DNA of 64,000 nucleotides from Alloprevotella tannerae ATCC 51259 (GCF_000159995.1 NZ_GG700643.1:339291-403290); one strand, 5' to 3'. Positions 43,235 to 52,735 are shown, counted from the first letter of the stretch. A program made the numbers and translations. The notes: generated by a model not told the origin, from the letters alone.

Positions 43235-43861
43235 CTATCTTAAATCAATAATTTCGATGTTAGGGAAGTCTTTTGGGTTAAAACGAAATGCAGAATTGCT
43301 CACTTGCTGATTAGGCTTGAACTCTGTTATTGCAAATCGAATCCAATTTCCTTGTTTATTTTTAATGCGAATGTTGAGCGGGGTATAGTTGGCATCAACT
43401 ATCACTAGTAACCTCTGAATCTGATTACCTTTGTTTTGCGCTTGTAAAGCAACTTCTTTGCAAGGTTTTCCTGCATACTTTGTATCCTTAATACTTGTAT
43501 TGTAGCCCTTCTTGTATAAACTAGTGAATGTATATGGATTCATCATTGCTGCTTCTGAGGCAGACGGAGTAGATACGTTGACTTCGTTATTTCCTGCAAC
43601 TAAACTCCATTCTGTTTTACCGTCATACCATACGGAAACTTCCCGAGAGGTTAGTTTGAACTTATTTCCTTTAAGCAGTATTGTACCATTCGTGTTGCCA
43701 TTGGGTTTTAATCCGTTGTAGAATGTCGTAGTAAAGCTAACTTTGAGGCTTCCACTATTTGCAATCTTGGCCGCCGTTTTATCCAATACATCTTTTGCAC
43801 TTTGTGAAAAAAGTGAGGAAAAACATATAACGGTAATAAAGAGAGAGATTGTTCTTTTCAT
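43235..43861 (-). CDS. LolA-like outer membrane lipoprotein carrier
   Basis: A 208-residue periplasmic protein with a signal peptide (MKRTISLFITVICFSSLFSQ). The unclosed-barrel sequence (KDVLDKTAAKIANSGSLKVS, GTILLKGNKFKLTSREVSVWYDGKTEW, then NPYTFTSLYKKGYN) matches the Bacteroidetes LolA-like family that ferries lipoproteins or similar ligands across the periplasm. It is 31 nt after ftsK, 5 nt before trxB. The ftsK-lolA neighbourhood is also found in Proteobacteria, supporting the assignment. Confidence 0.85.
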   Translation of the reverse strand: MKRTISLFITVICFSSLFSQSAKDVLDKTAAKIANSGSLKVSFTTTFYNGLKPNGNTNGTILLKGNKFKLTSREVSVWYDGKTEWSLVAGNNEVNVSTPSASEAAMMNPYTFTSLYKKGYNTSIKDTKYAGKPCKEVALQAQNKGNQIQRLLVIVDANYTPLNIRIKNKQGNWIRFAITEFKPNQQVSNSAFRFNPKDFPNIEIIDLR

Positions 43862-43892
43862 ATTATGTTTGTTTGTCTGTTATTAGGGCTGT

Positions 43893-46361
43893 TTAATGTC
43901 GAATGTCATTTAATAGGGTTTCTAAATTCGTGTCGTCTGTCACTAGCACCTCGCGAGGCTTTGCCCCTCTTGAAGGCCCAACTATACCAAAGTGTTCAAG
44001 TTGATCCATCAAACGGCCTGCTCGATTAAAGCCAATGGAGAATTTGCGTTGGATCAAGGACGTTGAGCCTTGTTGGTGAATTACTATAAGGCGAGCTGCA
44101 TCTTCAAACATCGGATCAAGACTGTTTTTATCTATTTGTCCGATGGCATTGCCGACTTCTTCCTCGGATTCAACTTCTGGCAGTTCAAAAGCCGTAGGGT
44201 ATGCTTGCTGTTTGCAAATAAAATCGTTGATGCGTTCAACCTCGGGCGTATCAACAAATGCACATTGAACGCGGACAGGTTCATTTCCATGTAAGAAAAG
44301 CATATCTCCTCGCCCGATTAGTTGATTGGCGCCAGTTCGATCAAGAATTGTTCTACTATCAATGACAGACATGACTTTAAAGGCCATACGTGCAGGGAAG
44401 TTGGCCTTGATTGTACCTGTAATGATGTTTGTTGTTGGACGTTGGGTCGCTATAACCATATGCATTCCTACGGCACGGGCTAATTGGGCAATACGGGCAA
44501 TAGGCAATTCTACCTCTTTTCCTGCAGTCATGATTAAGTCGCCAAACTCATCTATTATCACAACGATGTAAGGCATAAATTCATGCCCTTCCTTTGGATT
44601 CAGTTTCCTTGCTTTGAACTTGGCGTTATACTCCTTTATGTTCCTTACGTGGGCTAATCTCAGAAGATCATAACGATGGTCCATGACTTGGCAAAGACTT
44701 TTGAGCGTTTGGACAACTTTTGTTACATCTGTTATAATTGGCTCTACTACTGTTGGTATTTTTGCTAAGAAATGACGTTCAATAGGGGTATAAACACTAA
44801 ATTCCACTTTTTTGGGATCAACCATCACTAACTTCAACTCTGCTGGATGCTTTTTATAGAGTAAAGATGTGATGATAGCATTTAAACCCACTGACTTTCC
44901 TTGTCCGGTCGCACCTGCAACTAACAAGTGAGGCATTTTGGCTAAATCTACCATAAATACTTCGTTTGTGATCGTCTTTCCTAAGGCTATAGGTAAATCA
45001 GCTTTTGTTTCTTGGAAACGCTTTGAGTTAAGTATACTCTCCATCGAAACAATTTTAGCTGTTTTGTTTGGTACTTCTATACCAATCGTTCCTTTTCCTG
45101 GTATGGGTGCAATGATACGTATGCCGAGGGCTGATAAGCTCAAGGCAATATCGTCTTCCAGATTTCGAATCTTATTGATTCGCACTCCGGGAGCTGGCGT
45201 TACTTCATACAAGGTGATTGTTGGCCCTATGGTTGCGGTTATCGCAGAAATGTCTACGCCAAAACTCTTTAGGACATTGATAATTCTATTTTTGTTCCCC
45301 TGTTGTTCATCCATATCTATCTTGGGCCCATTATCTGAGTAGACTTTTAGTAGATCCAATGTGGGAAATTTATAATTTTCAAGATCTTTTCGTGGGTCAA
45401 ATGGCTCTTGTTGTAAAACTTCTTCTACCGTTTTTTGTGTAGCTTTTTCTTCTTCTTGTTTATCTACAATGACGAGGTCTGTTTCTCTGGATGAGGCTTT
45501 TGATAGATTTACGTCATCTTTAGTTTGATTTGCAGTTATGATAGGTATTTCTTCTGTAAGATTAATGACGGTGCCTGTTTCTGAGTCTTGGGGTGCTACC
45601 TCCTCTTCTTCATCTTCAAATTCGTCTATTTCTGTTTTATTTGCAGTGTACGGTTTAGCTCCGTCATTTAATTCATTTTCTACATTGTCTGAGTCTGTAT
45701 TTTCCGGAACAGTTTCTGATGCTACTTTATTTAATAGATGTTTAGGGTGCATTAGGTTGCGAAATACAACAATAGTTTCATCAGTTAGATAAACTAAATA
45801 AAGAAGACCTAATGCAACCATCAGGATAATGGCTCCAGTGAGTCCAATAACATCACATAGGTAATTGTTTATATAAATCCCATGTCCTCCTCCCCAATCA
45901 AAAGGAAACATCTGTATCCATTTTTGAGGAAAGAAATTTGCTTGTGATATGCTTAAGACGATAGACCCCCAAACCATGAGTATAACACAATTGAGGAACC
46001 ATTTCCAAAGTCTTATTTTGTATGTGCGCATGAGTTTCATGCTCAGTCCCAATAAAAATATTGGTATGAAGAAAGAGCACAAGCCGAAACAATTCTGAAG
46101 GAAATAATAAGCCGTGTAGCCGCCGAGACGCCCACCGTAATTGGCCGCCTTAAAGGTCTCTTGTGCTTCTATGTGAGCTTGATCTCTATAGCCGTTTACT
46201 AAATAAGACGAGAAAGAGAGCAATAGAAATAAAGCGACAATGAGAATAACAACGCCAAAGATGAAGCGAAGCGTATCTCCACGCAACATATCGCTCCATC
46301 CGCCTTCTGGCCTTATAACTTGCCGAAATGATTTCTTTTTAGCTCGCTTAGTTTTTACCAT
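43893..46361 (-). CDS. ftsK: DNA translocase FtsK/SpoIIIE
   Basis: Pumps chromosome ends apart at the division septum. The 822-residue protein (ATG at 46361, MVKTKRAKKKSFR) has four N-terminal membrane helices (about residues 25-190), an acidic linker rich in Glu and Thr (about 225-330), and a RecA-like motor: Walker A LLVAGATGQGKSVGLNAII, Walker B PYIVVIIDEFGDLIMTAG, sensor segment ATQRPTTNIITGTIKANFPA. The C-terminal gamma winged helix that reads orientation sequences is present (SLIQRKFSIGFNRAGRLMDQ). The start overlaps the end of the M64 peptidase gene by 14 nt. Confidence 0.96.
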   Translation of the reverse strand: MVKTKRAKKKSFRQVIRPEGGWSDMLRGDTLRFIFGVVILIVALFLLLSFSSYLVNGYRDQAHIEAQETFKAANYGGRLGGYTAYYFLQNCFGLCSFFIPIFLLGLSMKLMRTYKIRLWKWFLNCVILMVWGSIVLSISQANFFPQKWIQMFPFDWGGGHGIYINNYLCDVIGLTGAIILMVALGLLYLVYLTDETIVVFRNLMHPKHLLNKVASETVPENTDSDNVENELNDGAKPYTANKTEIDEFEDEEEEVAPQDSETGTVINLTEEIPIITANQTKDDVNLSKASSRETDLVIVDKQEEEKATQKTVEEVLQQEPFDPRKDLENYKFPTLDLLKVYSDNGPKIDMDEQQGNKNRIINVLKSFGVDISAITATIGPTITLYEVTPAPGVRINKIRNLEDDIALSLSALGIRIIAPIPGKGTIGIEVPNKTAKIVSMESILNSKRFQETKADLPIALGKTITNEVFMVDLAKMPHLLVAGATGQGKSVGLNAIITSLLYKKHPAELKLVMVDPKKVEFSVYTPIERHFLAKIPTVVEPIITDVTKVVQTLKSLCQVMDHRYDLLRLAHVRNIKEYNAKFKARKLNPKEGHEFMPYIVVIIDEFGDLIMTAGKEVELPIARIAQLARAVGMHMVIATQRPTTNIITGTIKANFPARMAFKVMSVIDSRTILDRTGANQLIGRGDMLFLHGNEPVRVQCAFVDTPEVERINDFICKQQAYPTAFELPEVESEEEVGNAIGQIDKNSLDPMFEDAARLIVIHQQGSTSLIQRKFSIGFNRAGRLMDQLEHFGIVGPSRGAKPREVLVTDDTNLETLLNDIRH

Positions 46362-47637
46362 TACGTTGTTCTTGTGTATAATAATCAATGAGTCTGCGAA
46401 GTGCACGTTGACAGACTGGACAGAAGGCTTTACATTCGTTCGTCTTCATTCTGCAATCTTGAAAAGCGCGATAAACGCCTTTAGATTGATAGCCACCGCC
46501 TTCATATACGCCGATTTGATCCAACTTTTTAAGGTTAGGTGGGGTAGGAATCTTCGTTTTTGTAGGAAGCATATCTTCCCACTTCGTCGCAAAGTTGTTT
46601 AACGTCGTGAGGTTTTGCTCCCAAGGTTCAGCATCCGGATAATAATAGTTCGTATATTGATCATCATAATAGTATTCGTCAGATAAACCGCCAAAACTAT
46701 GTCCAAACTCGTGTACGATGACCGGTTTAAACAACTTGTGTTTGGCTGTTGTTAAGGTATAAGAATTATATATACCACCTCCTCCATAATTGTCAGTGTT
46801 GGCTAAGATAATAAAATGCTCATATGGTATGCCAATAAGACTATTGTGGAGATTCTTAAGGTCGAGCGTAGTTAAATATCTATCTGAATAGAAGGTGTCA
46901 AAATGGCTCTTGAGCGCTGTATTCTTCCATTCTCCTTTTCCCGGAATACTTACGCCTGACTCGAGCGAAGGAAGTGCTACGGCAACAACGTTAAATCTAT
47001 CCTTCATAGATTTAAATGGCTCGTGCAAGAACAATTGCTCTGTAGCAATCTCTGCGTGATGGTAAAAGCTGTCGGCCTCTTCTGCGCGATAACCTTCTGC
47101 CAGAATTGCTATGTCGATGCATTTTTCTGGAGCGCCGCTCTTCAAAATATATTTGTGAGGTGGAATCTGAGCCGGATTAATCTTGCGAATCAGAATATCT
47201 TTTGGATTAATTTCGTGAGTGTACTGTGCTAAAAGTTTGTTGTGGTTGCCATAAAGCTCGATCGACACAAGTGCAGAATCCGTAGGCATTGGGAGAAGGA
47301 ATACGTTTTCAAAAGCTTTACGTGTGCGCGTAGCCTCTTCCGTATTCAACCATTCTTGAAAGAGCGTTGAGAACGAATTGCAGTAAAGTAAGCGTTTTGT
47401 GTGCGCATCTCTCAAATAAATTTTTCCATTTCCTTGTAAGGCAAGCGTGTCAAGATTTACATGTCGGCCGTACCAACCATCAAATGTATTTAGTTCGCTT
47501 ACAGCTATTTCACGCTGCTGTACATCACCCGAGAATATATAATCAATGCGTAACGTTTGGTTCAGGTTCAGTTGTTGTGCGTGAATGCTTGCCATAATCA
47601 GCAAAAGCAATCCGGCTAAGGCGAAGATCCTTTTCAT
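46348..47637 (-). CDS. M64 family (IgA-type) metallopeptidase
   Basis: A 429-residue secreted zinc peptidase. After a signal peptide (MKRIFALAGLLLLIMASIHAQ) comes an M64 N-terminal domain (about residues 25-140), then the catalytic domain with VIVHEFGHSFGGLSDEYYY, the HEFGH-x8-E/D metzincin-like zinc site, and a C-terminal Cys pair (CKAFCPVCQRAL). The family prototype cleaves IgA1 and IgA2 hinge in a Clostridium species; substrate here is unknown. There is no type IX sorting domain. It leads the ftsK-lolA-trxB run and has a promoter at 47662-47693. Confidence 0.92.
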   Translation of the reverse strand: MKRIFALAGLLLLIMASIHAQQLNLNQTLRIDYIFSGDVQQREIAVSELNTFDGWYGRHVNLDTLALQGNGKIYLRDAHTKRLLYCNSFSTLFQEWLNTEEATRTRKAFENVFLLPMPTDSALVSIELYGNHNKLLAQYTHEINPKDILIRKINPAQIPPHKYILKSGAPEKCIDIAILAEGYRAEEADSFYHHAEIATEQLFLHEPFKSMKDRFNVVAVALPSLESGVSIPGKGEWKNTALKSHFDTFYSDRYLTTLDLKNLHNSLIGIPYEHFIILANTDNYGGGGIYNSYTLTTAKHKLFKPVIVHEFGHSFGGLSDEYYYDDQYTNYYYPDAEPWEQNLTTLNNFATKWEDMLPTKTKIPTPPNLKKLDQIGVYEGGGYQSKGVYRAFQDCRMKTNECKAFCPVCQRALRRLIDYYTQEQRNGKN

Positions 47638-47661
47638 ATGTACATCTTATATTTTATCGTA

Positions 47662-47693
47662 CAAAAATAGGAAAAAGTCTGTGAAGGGCCAAG
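47662..47693 (-). promoter_or_regulatory. Promoter of the M64 peptidase / ftsK run
   Basis: On the minus strand CTTG (47693-47690), 20 nt, TATTTTTG (47669-47662). The -33 is one base off consensus. Confidence 0.5.
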
Positions 47694-47755
47694 ATAGAGC
47701 CTCAAAGCAAATAAAAAATTGTACCTTCGCCGCGCAATGACACAAATCATATCTG

Positions 47756-48997
47756 ATGAACCGTAACGTCTTTTTTGCGTGGTGGTGTCGCTTTATTCGA
47801 TATCGCGTTGTCCGATTATATTTAAATGCAGGTATAACTTTTTATCGCGAAGGTCAGTTGGCTGCTGCGCGTGCTTTGACTTTTTCGTTGCTTTTTGCTG
47901 TTGTTCCTATCTTAGCCATTGCTTTTGCCATTGCTAAGGGCTTTGGACTTGACAATATGTTGGAGCAACAGATACGGACAGCCTTTGCTACGCAACCCGA
48001 AGTGACTACCTTTTTGCTGAATTTTGTTCATAATTACCTGATGCGAACGCAAGGTGGCATCTTTTTGGGCTTAGGTATCTTCCTTTTACTTTGGACGCTG
48101 TTTTCCTTGGCCGGAGAAATTGAGGGAACTTTCAATAAAATATGGAAGGTAAAGCAAGATCGAACGATTTATAGGAAGGTTACAGAATATACATCGCTAT
48201 TCTTCCTCTTACCTGTTTTGCTGATTTCGAGTTCAGGCTTCTCTATTTTTCTTACATCTTTCGTAGAAAAACTGCCCGACATCTTTTTCTTACACAATTC
48301 TCTCTTGAAATGCCTGCAACTTGTTCCATATCTTATTATGGTGTGCTTTTGTACCGGACTTTATTTCTTTATTCCCAATACGAAAGTTAAGTGGAAAAGC
48401 GCATTTTTTGCTGGCTTGCCGGTCGGGTTGGCGCTTCAGGCTTTGCAGTATGTCTACATTCATTCGCAGTTGTACTTATCTGGTTATAACGCTATTTATG
48501 GCTCGTTTGCCGCCCTTCCGATGTTGATGATCTGGCTTCAATTTAGCTGGTATATCGTCTTGTTTGGAGCTACGCTAAGCTATTTACATCAAAACCGTGA
48601 GGCGCTTGATGTTCCGCTGATGCAAAGTGCCTGTCGGAAAGATCGAGATGAACTTTGTTTGCAGTTGTTATGTGTTGTTTATAAAGCTTTTGAGCGCGGT
48701 GAAGCACCAATCAGCGTTGATCGGATAGCTGAAGATTTAAAGTTGAATCCTTCACTGCTCAAAGAAGCTTTGGAGCTGATGCAGTCGTTGCCTTTTTTGC
48801 TGTATTTAGATCAAGAAAGGTATGCACCGGCACGTGATCCACGCCAGCTCACAATAGGTGAGGTGATTAAAGCGCTTGACCGAGATGGGCGGGCATTGCA
48901 TTTTAAGCAACTCAACCAAGCCTTCAGCGCTTATCGTATAAAGATTTTTGAGCGAGAAGCGGCTAAATGTTTGGTAGTAGACTATTTATCTTTATAG
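47756..48997 (+). CDS. YihY/BrkB-family inner membrane protein
   Basis: A 413-residue membrane protein. About six transmembrane helices fill residues 30-285; the conserved segments ARALTFSLLFAVVPILAIAFA, EGTFNKIWKVKQDR and YGSFAALPMLMIWLQFSW are the YihY/BrkB signature. It was long mislabelled RNase BN; the true role is unclear. The last 120 residues are cytoplasmic and look like a winged-helix extension (ISVDRIAEDLKLNPSLLKEA), usual in Bacteroidales members. A -7-like box TACCTTCG lies at 47722-47729. The BadF-type kinase gene follows after 9 nt. Confidence 0.9.
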   Translation: MNRNVFFAWWCRFIRYRVVRLYLNAGITFYREGQLAAARALTFSLLFAVVPILAIAFAIAKGFGLDNMLEQQIRTAFATQPEVTTFLLNFVHNYLMRTQGGIFLGLGIFLLLWTLFSLAGEIEGTFNKIWKVKQDRTIYRKVTEYTSLFFLLPVLLISSSGFSIFLTSFVEKLPDIFFLHNSLLKCLQLVPYLIMVCFCTGLYFFIPNTKVKWKSAFFAGLPVGLALQALQYVYIHSQLYLSGYNAIYGSFAALPMLMIWLQFSWYIVLFGATLSYLHQNREALDVPLMQSACRKDRDELCLQLLCVVYKAFERGEAPISVDRIAEDLKLNPSLLKEALELMQSLPFLLYLDQERYAPARDPRQLTIGEVIKALDRDGRALHFKQLNQAFSAYRIKIFEREAAKCLVVDYLSL

Positions 48998-49006
48998 CCT
49001 CTGATT

Positions 49007-49861
49007 ATGAATTTACTGATAGCTGATAGTGGGAGCACGAAAACTGATTGGAGTTTGCTGCAAGACGGTGATGTGACTAAGCGTGTTGTTAGTCAGGGGA
49101 TCAACCCTTTTATGGTTCCGGCTGATGAAATATCTCGCATCGTGATGCAGGAGTTAATACCGCACTTAAGTCAACCTATTGATGCGATTCGTTTTTATGG
49201 TGCCGGTTGTCGTGGGAAACAACGGCTTGTTGTAAAACGTGTGCTTCAGCAAGTGCTTAATACGGAAGATGTAAATGTGGAATCTGATTTGCAAGGCGCT
49301 GCTATTGCACTCTGTCGTGAAGAAAAAGGTATAGCTTGCATCTTAGGTACCGGTTCTAATAGTTGCCTTTTTGATGGACAAACTATTGTAGAAAATGTAG
49401 CACCTCTAGGGTTTATTTTGGGAGATGAAGGAAGTGGGGCTGTATTGGGGCGTCGTTTTCTGAGCGACTTACTTAAAAATCAATTATCAACGCAGGTACG
49501 TTCTTGCTTTGAGGCGCAATATAGTTTGTCTGTTGAAGATATTGTGCAGCGTGTCTATAAGCAACCTTTTCCCAATCGGTTTATGGCAGGTTTCGCCATA
49601 TTCTTAGGGAAATATAAACATCTCGAGGAGATACAAGCATTGGTAAAATCTGAATTTGAGCACTTTTTCCGTAGAAACGTTGCACAATACAATCATCCGG
49701 ATTTGGCTGTACACTTTGTAGGTAGTATTGCTTTTTATTTTAGAGTAGAACTACAGACTGTAGCAGTAGATTTAGGTTATAGAATTGGCCGAATTTTGAA
49801 GAGCCCTATTGCCGGATTAGAGCAGTTTTATGCTGAAAGTAAAGAGATAAATTTGACTTAA
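49007..49861 (+). CDS. BadF/BadG/BcrA/BcrD-type ATPase, N-acetylglucosamine kinase-like
   Basis: A 284-residue ASKHA-fold kinase. PHOSPHATE 1 is LLIADSGSTKTDWSLL, the second phosphate motif is IACILGTGSNSCLFDG, and the middle segment GFILGDEGSGAVLGRRFLSD matches GlcNAc kinases of this family. Bacteroidales members probably phosphorylate amino sugars recovered from cell wall or glycans; the substrate is inferred. It is co-transcribed with the BrkB-like gene (9-nt gap). Confidence 0.88.
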   Translation: MNLLIADSGSTKTDWSLLQDGDVTKRVVSQGINPFMVPADEISRIVMQELIPHLSQPIDAIRFYGAGCRGKQRLVVKRVLQQVLNTEDVNVESDLQGAAIALCREEKGIACILGTGSNSCLFDGQTIVENVAPLGFILGDEGSGAVLGRRFLSDLLKNQLSTQVRSCFEAQYSLSVEDIVQRVYKQPFPNRFMAGFAIFLGKYKHLEEIQALVKSEFEHFFRRNVAQYNHPDLAVHFVGSIAFYFRVELQTVAVDLGYRIGRILKSPIAGLEQFYAESKEINLT

Positions 49862-49896
49862 TAGCGAATAATGATTCTTTTGGGTAAGCCTACGAC

Positions 49897-49930
49897 AAGA
49901 TGAAATATAAGCGAGGTGGAATTTCATCTT
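49897..49930 (+). terminator. Hairpin after the BadF-type gene
   Basis: AAGATGAAAT (49897-49906) pairs perfectly with ATTTCATCTT (49921-49930), loop 14 nt. The T-tract is poor, so termination is likely but not certain. Confidence 0.55.
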
Positions 49931-49991
49931 ATAAGTGTCTAATATACTTTGTGTGTACATTCTTTTCTAAAGACGTTTTTCTTCTTTCTTG

Positions 49992-50054
49992 ATCGTTTGC
50001 TCCCGGCAAACCATCGTTTGCTCCCAGCATACCATCGTTTGCTCCCAGCAAACA
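49992..50054. repeat. Three tandem 21-bp hairpin-forming units
   Basis: Units start at 49992, 50013 and 50034, each ATCGTTTGCTCCC followed by (A/G)GCAAAC or AGCATAC. GTTTGCT and AGCAAAC within a unit are complementary, so each copy can fold into a 7-bp hairpin with a CCC loop. The array is in the 710-nt gene-free stretch (49862-50571) between the kinase and fur-family genes; apart from it and the promoter at 50503 nothing else is recognised there. A 64-codon frame at 50163-50357 has no support. Confidence 0.88.
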
Positions 50055-50502
50055 ATAAGTCTTTTGGAAAAATGATCTGATTATGTTGTTTTTATCTCTT
50101 GAAAAAGAGATTATTGTGCTTTTTTTGTTAGATAATCTCAGACCAAATATAAATAAGGTGTCTTGTCAAGTGGAATTTGTATCAACCCTTGTTTGTTGTC
50201 TGTGTCATGTTGGGGGATGCTAATTTTGGAAGTCTATACGTCATCTACATATATTGGAGAAAGGTGGGCTTGGGCTTTGCTGTTCATATTTATGAAAGCG
50301 CACGTATTATTGTATATTCACTCTCAAAAACAGAGACATAGGAAGATAAGGAGCTAAAATATTGTCGTTGTGTTTTGTGGTGCGATGTTAGGCCATTCTT
50401 TGTTGTGAGTTTTGCTGTAGTATCGAGATCTTGTCTATTTTTACGCCTATAGTAGATAGCTTCAATATCTTCTTTTTTTTGACCATAAAAAGCAAAAGGA
50501 GC

Positions 50503-50534
50503 TTGGGTTATTGTAATAATATATTGTATCTTCG
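50503..50534 (+). promoter_or_regulatory. Promoter of the fur-family gene
   Basis: TTGG at 50503-50506, 20 nt, TATCTTCG at 50527-50534. The start codon lies 38 nt downstream, leaving room for an autoregulatory operator that I cannot identify. Confidence 0.62.
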
Positions 50535-50571
50535 CTCGTAGATTTAGATGACAAAAAATTAGACGCTGGAT

Positions 50572-51000
50572 ATGAAGAGGCGAACAGCAATTAATTGCTT
50601 AAAGAAAAGTGGAGTAAAACCCAGTTTGCAGCGCATTGCGATATTGGATTATCTTTTATCGCATGCTACTCATCCTGCGGTGGATGAAATCTACGAAACG
50701 TTAGTAAAAGATATTCCAACACTTTCTCGAACGACTGTGTATAACACGCTTCATCTCTTTGCCGAGAATGGGTTGGCTACGCAAATGGCTTTAGATGAGC
50801 AACGTGTGAGATTTGATGGCAATGTCTCTCCACATGCGCATTTCCATTGTCGTTGTTGTCAGAAAATTTTTGATTTACCGCTTCCTTCCGGAATGCCAAT
50901 GGAAGGAGAAGCTTTGTCTGAAGATCTTAAAGTAGAGCAAGTCGAAGTCAATTATCGAGGCATTTGTGCCGAATGTCAGAAGAAACAAGAATTAAACTGA
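50572..51000 (+). CDS. Fur/PerR-family metalloregulator
   Basis: A 142-residue DNA-binding repressor. The N-terminal winged helix contains GVKPSLQRIAILDYLLSH and TLSRTTVYNTLHLFAENG (recognition helix region); the dimer domain has HAHFHCRCCQKIFDLP and the second Cys pair ICAECQKK, giving the structural zinc site. The regulatory site residues fit Fur or PerR; peroxide sensing versus iron sensing cannot be decided, but the LSRTTVYNTL form with a single short C-terminus is common in Bacteroidales PerR. It is monocistronic, between a consensus promoter and a terminator. Confidence 0.88.
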   Translation: MKRRTAINCLKKSGVKPSLQRIAILDYLLSHATHPAVDEIYETLVKDIPTLSRTTVYNTLHLFAENGLATQMALDEQRVRFDGNVSPHAHFHCRCCQKIFDLPLPSGMPMEGEALSEDLKVEQVEVNYRGICAECQKKQELN

Positions 51001-51080
51001 CGCTAATCTATAAATAGAAGAATTTAAGCAGCTTATGTCGCTGAAAAGCAATACTTTCAATCTGTTACTAGATATAATTT

Positions 51081-51117
51081 AAGGTCTCTGATGGGCAGTA
51101 TGCCAACCAGAGACCTT
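51081..51117. terminator. Bidirectional terminator between the fur-family gene and prs
   Basis: AAGGTCTCTG (51081-51090) pairs with CAGAGACCTT (51108-51117), loop 17 nt; GTATTTT follows on the plus side and AAATTAT (T-rich on the minus side) precedes it. Confidence 0.8.
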
Positions 51118-51174
51118 GTATTTTACAATTGCTCGAACTAATGCTTAACGTAAGTGTTCAGTTGCGCGCGATTG

Positions 51175-52110
51175 TTAGATAAGATATTGAGAACTGATGC
51201 TCTCATTGTCCATTACGCGGCGAATAGTTTCAGCAAACATTTTAGAGACAGAGATCTGCTTCACCTTTTTGCAATTGCCATGATAAGGAATACTATCTGT
51301 AAAGAGCATTTCTTCAATGGGTGATGCCTCGATTCGCTCATCTGCCGGATTAGACATAATGCAGTGGGAAGCTATTGCGCGGACACTGCGTGCACCATTC
51401 TCTATCATCAGCGAAGCAGCCTTGGTGATTGTGCCTGCAGTATCAACCATATCGTCGATTAAGATTATGTCCATATCTTTTACTTCGCCGATAATCTGCA
51501 TATCACCAACAACGTTGGCACGCTTGCGCGTCTTATTGCAAAGCACCATAGGACAATCGAGATATTTTGCATAAGCACTTGCACGCTTAGAGCCACCAAC
51601 GTCCGGAGAAGCAATGCATAGATTTTTCAAATTGAGTGATTGGATGTAGGGAAGTACGACTGTTGATGCATATAAGTGATCTACCGGTACATCAAAGAAT
51701 CCCTGCTCTTGGTCGGCGTGAAGATCCATTGTGATCAGTCGGTCAATACCGGCTGCGCTGAGCATATCGGCAATGAGTTTTGCGCCGATAGAAACGCGTG
51801 GCTTATCCTTTCGGTCCTGTCTCGCCCAGCCGAAATAGGGAATTACAGCATTGATACTCTTTGCTGAAGCACGCTTCGCCGCATCGATCATTAGAAGCAG
51901 CTCCATCAAGTTGTCTGAATTTGGGAAAGTAGACTGAACGAGAAATACATCGCGCCCGCGTATTGATTCTTCAAAGCTAACGACAAATTCTCCATCAGCA
52001 AAATAGGTAATATCAAGGTTACCTAATGGGCAGTCCAAGTCTTTGCAGATTTTTTCTGCTAAGTAGCGCGTCTTGGTGCCGGAAAAGACCAAAAAAGATT
52101 CTTTATTCAT
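51175..52110 (-). CDS. prs: Ribose-phosphate pyrophosphokinase (PRPP synthetase)
   Basis: Makes PRPP from ribose 5-phosphate and ATP for nucleotide, histidine and NAD synthesis. The 311-residue protein is complete: FADGEFVVSFEESIRGRDVF, PYFGWARQDRKDKPRVSIGA, the metal site MDLHADQEQGFF, and the PRPP loop IILIDDMVDTAGTI. The ATG at 52110 (MNKESFLVFSGT) is preferred to the nine-codon longer frame. It follows the thiE-like gene by 19 nt and shares its promoter. Confidence 0.97.
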   Translation of the reverse strand: MNKESFLVFSGTKTRYLAEKICKDLDCPLGNLDITYFADGEFVVSFEESIRGRDVFLVQSTFPNSDNLMELLLMIDAAKRASAKSINAVIPYFGWARQDRKDKPRVSIGAKLIADMLSAAGIDRLITMDLHADQEQGFFDVPVDHLYASTVVLPYIQSLNLKNLCIASPDVGGSKRASAYAKYLDCPMVLCNKTRKRANVVGDMQIIGEVKDMDIILIDDMVDTAGTITKAASLMIENGARSVRAIASHCIMSNPADERIEASPIEEMLFTDSIPYHGNCKKVKQISVSKMFAETIRRVMDNESISSQYLI

Positions 52111-52129
52111 TGTGGTTAAGTAAGGGGTG

Positions 52130-52735
52130 TTAATCAATTATTTTTTTCAACTTTCGAAAATGGTTTATCAGATCTTTGTAATCTTGGTTGGAAAAGATGT
52201 TGAACCGATTCCAGATTTCGCCATAAAGCACTGCGCCGCCAAAACCTCTTTCTTTTAACTGTAAGAGATTGTCAATTGTGACACCGCCTGCGGCATATAC
52301 TTTTTTATCGATCAACTTACCCATCGTAGTAAGCTCTTTTTCTGGATCAATGCTGCTTGCTTCTTGATTGTCGTCTGGTGATAGGGAGAGAAAGACGTAA
52401 TCCATCTGCTTTTTTCGCTGTTGTAATTCTTCCTTGTTACGACAAGTGCAGCTGATTTGGCCGCGATAGTTGTCGGGGGCAGCAGTGTTGCGTTGGTTCA
52501 GATGGATTCCTTTTAAGCCAAACTCTTGTTTAAGATAAAAATGATCGTGAGTAATTATGCGCTTTCGATATCGTTCTGGCAATAGTGATAATAAGCGTTC
52601 TGAATAGACTGGTTCGCTATTCGGCTTTCTCATATGAAGCAACTCCAAACCTTCATCAAAGAGCGTCGATAGTATCGCGTGTTCTTCAACAAAGAAATAT
52701 GGCGTAGTTAAAAGGACAAGTTTAAATGCTCCCAT
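52130..52735 (-). CDS. Thiamine phosphate synthase-like (ThiE/TenI) TIM-barrel protein
   Basis: A 201-residue ThiE/TenI-superfamily protein (ATG at 52735, MGAFKLVLLTTPYFF). LLHMRKPNSEP replaces the usual LQLRxK of ThiE, ITHDHFYLKQEFGLKGIHLN holds the His/Asp region, and KKVYAAGGVTIDNLLQLKER fits the GGI phosphate-binding loop. The changed pyrimidine-site region and absence of other thi genes make the true ThiE reaction doubtful; a TenI-like or unknown role is possible. It is upstream of prs and shares a consensus promoter at 52785-52816. Confidence 0.8.
   Translation of the reverse strand: MGAFKLVLLTTPYFFVEEHAILSTLFDEGLELLHMRKPNSEPVYSERLLSLLPERYRKRIITHDHFYLKQEFGLKGIHLNQRNTAAPDNYRGQISCTCRNKEELQQRKKQMDYVFLSLSPDDNQEASSIDPEKELTTMGKLIDKKVYAAGGVTIDNLLQLKERGFGGAVLYGEIWNRFNIFSNQDYKDLINHFRKLKKIID

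Noticed and set aside
50163-50357. 64-codon ORF with a hydrophobic stretch before the fur-family gene
   Set aside because: No promoter box or start context and no recognisable family; hydrophobicity follows from T-rich DNA.
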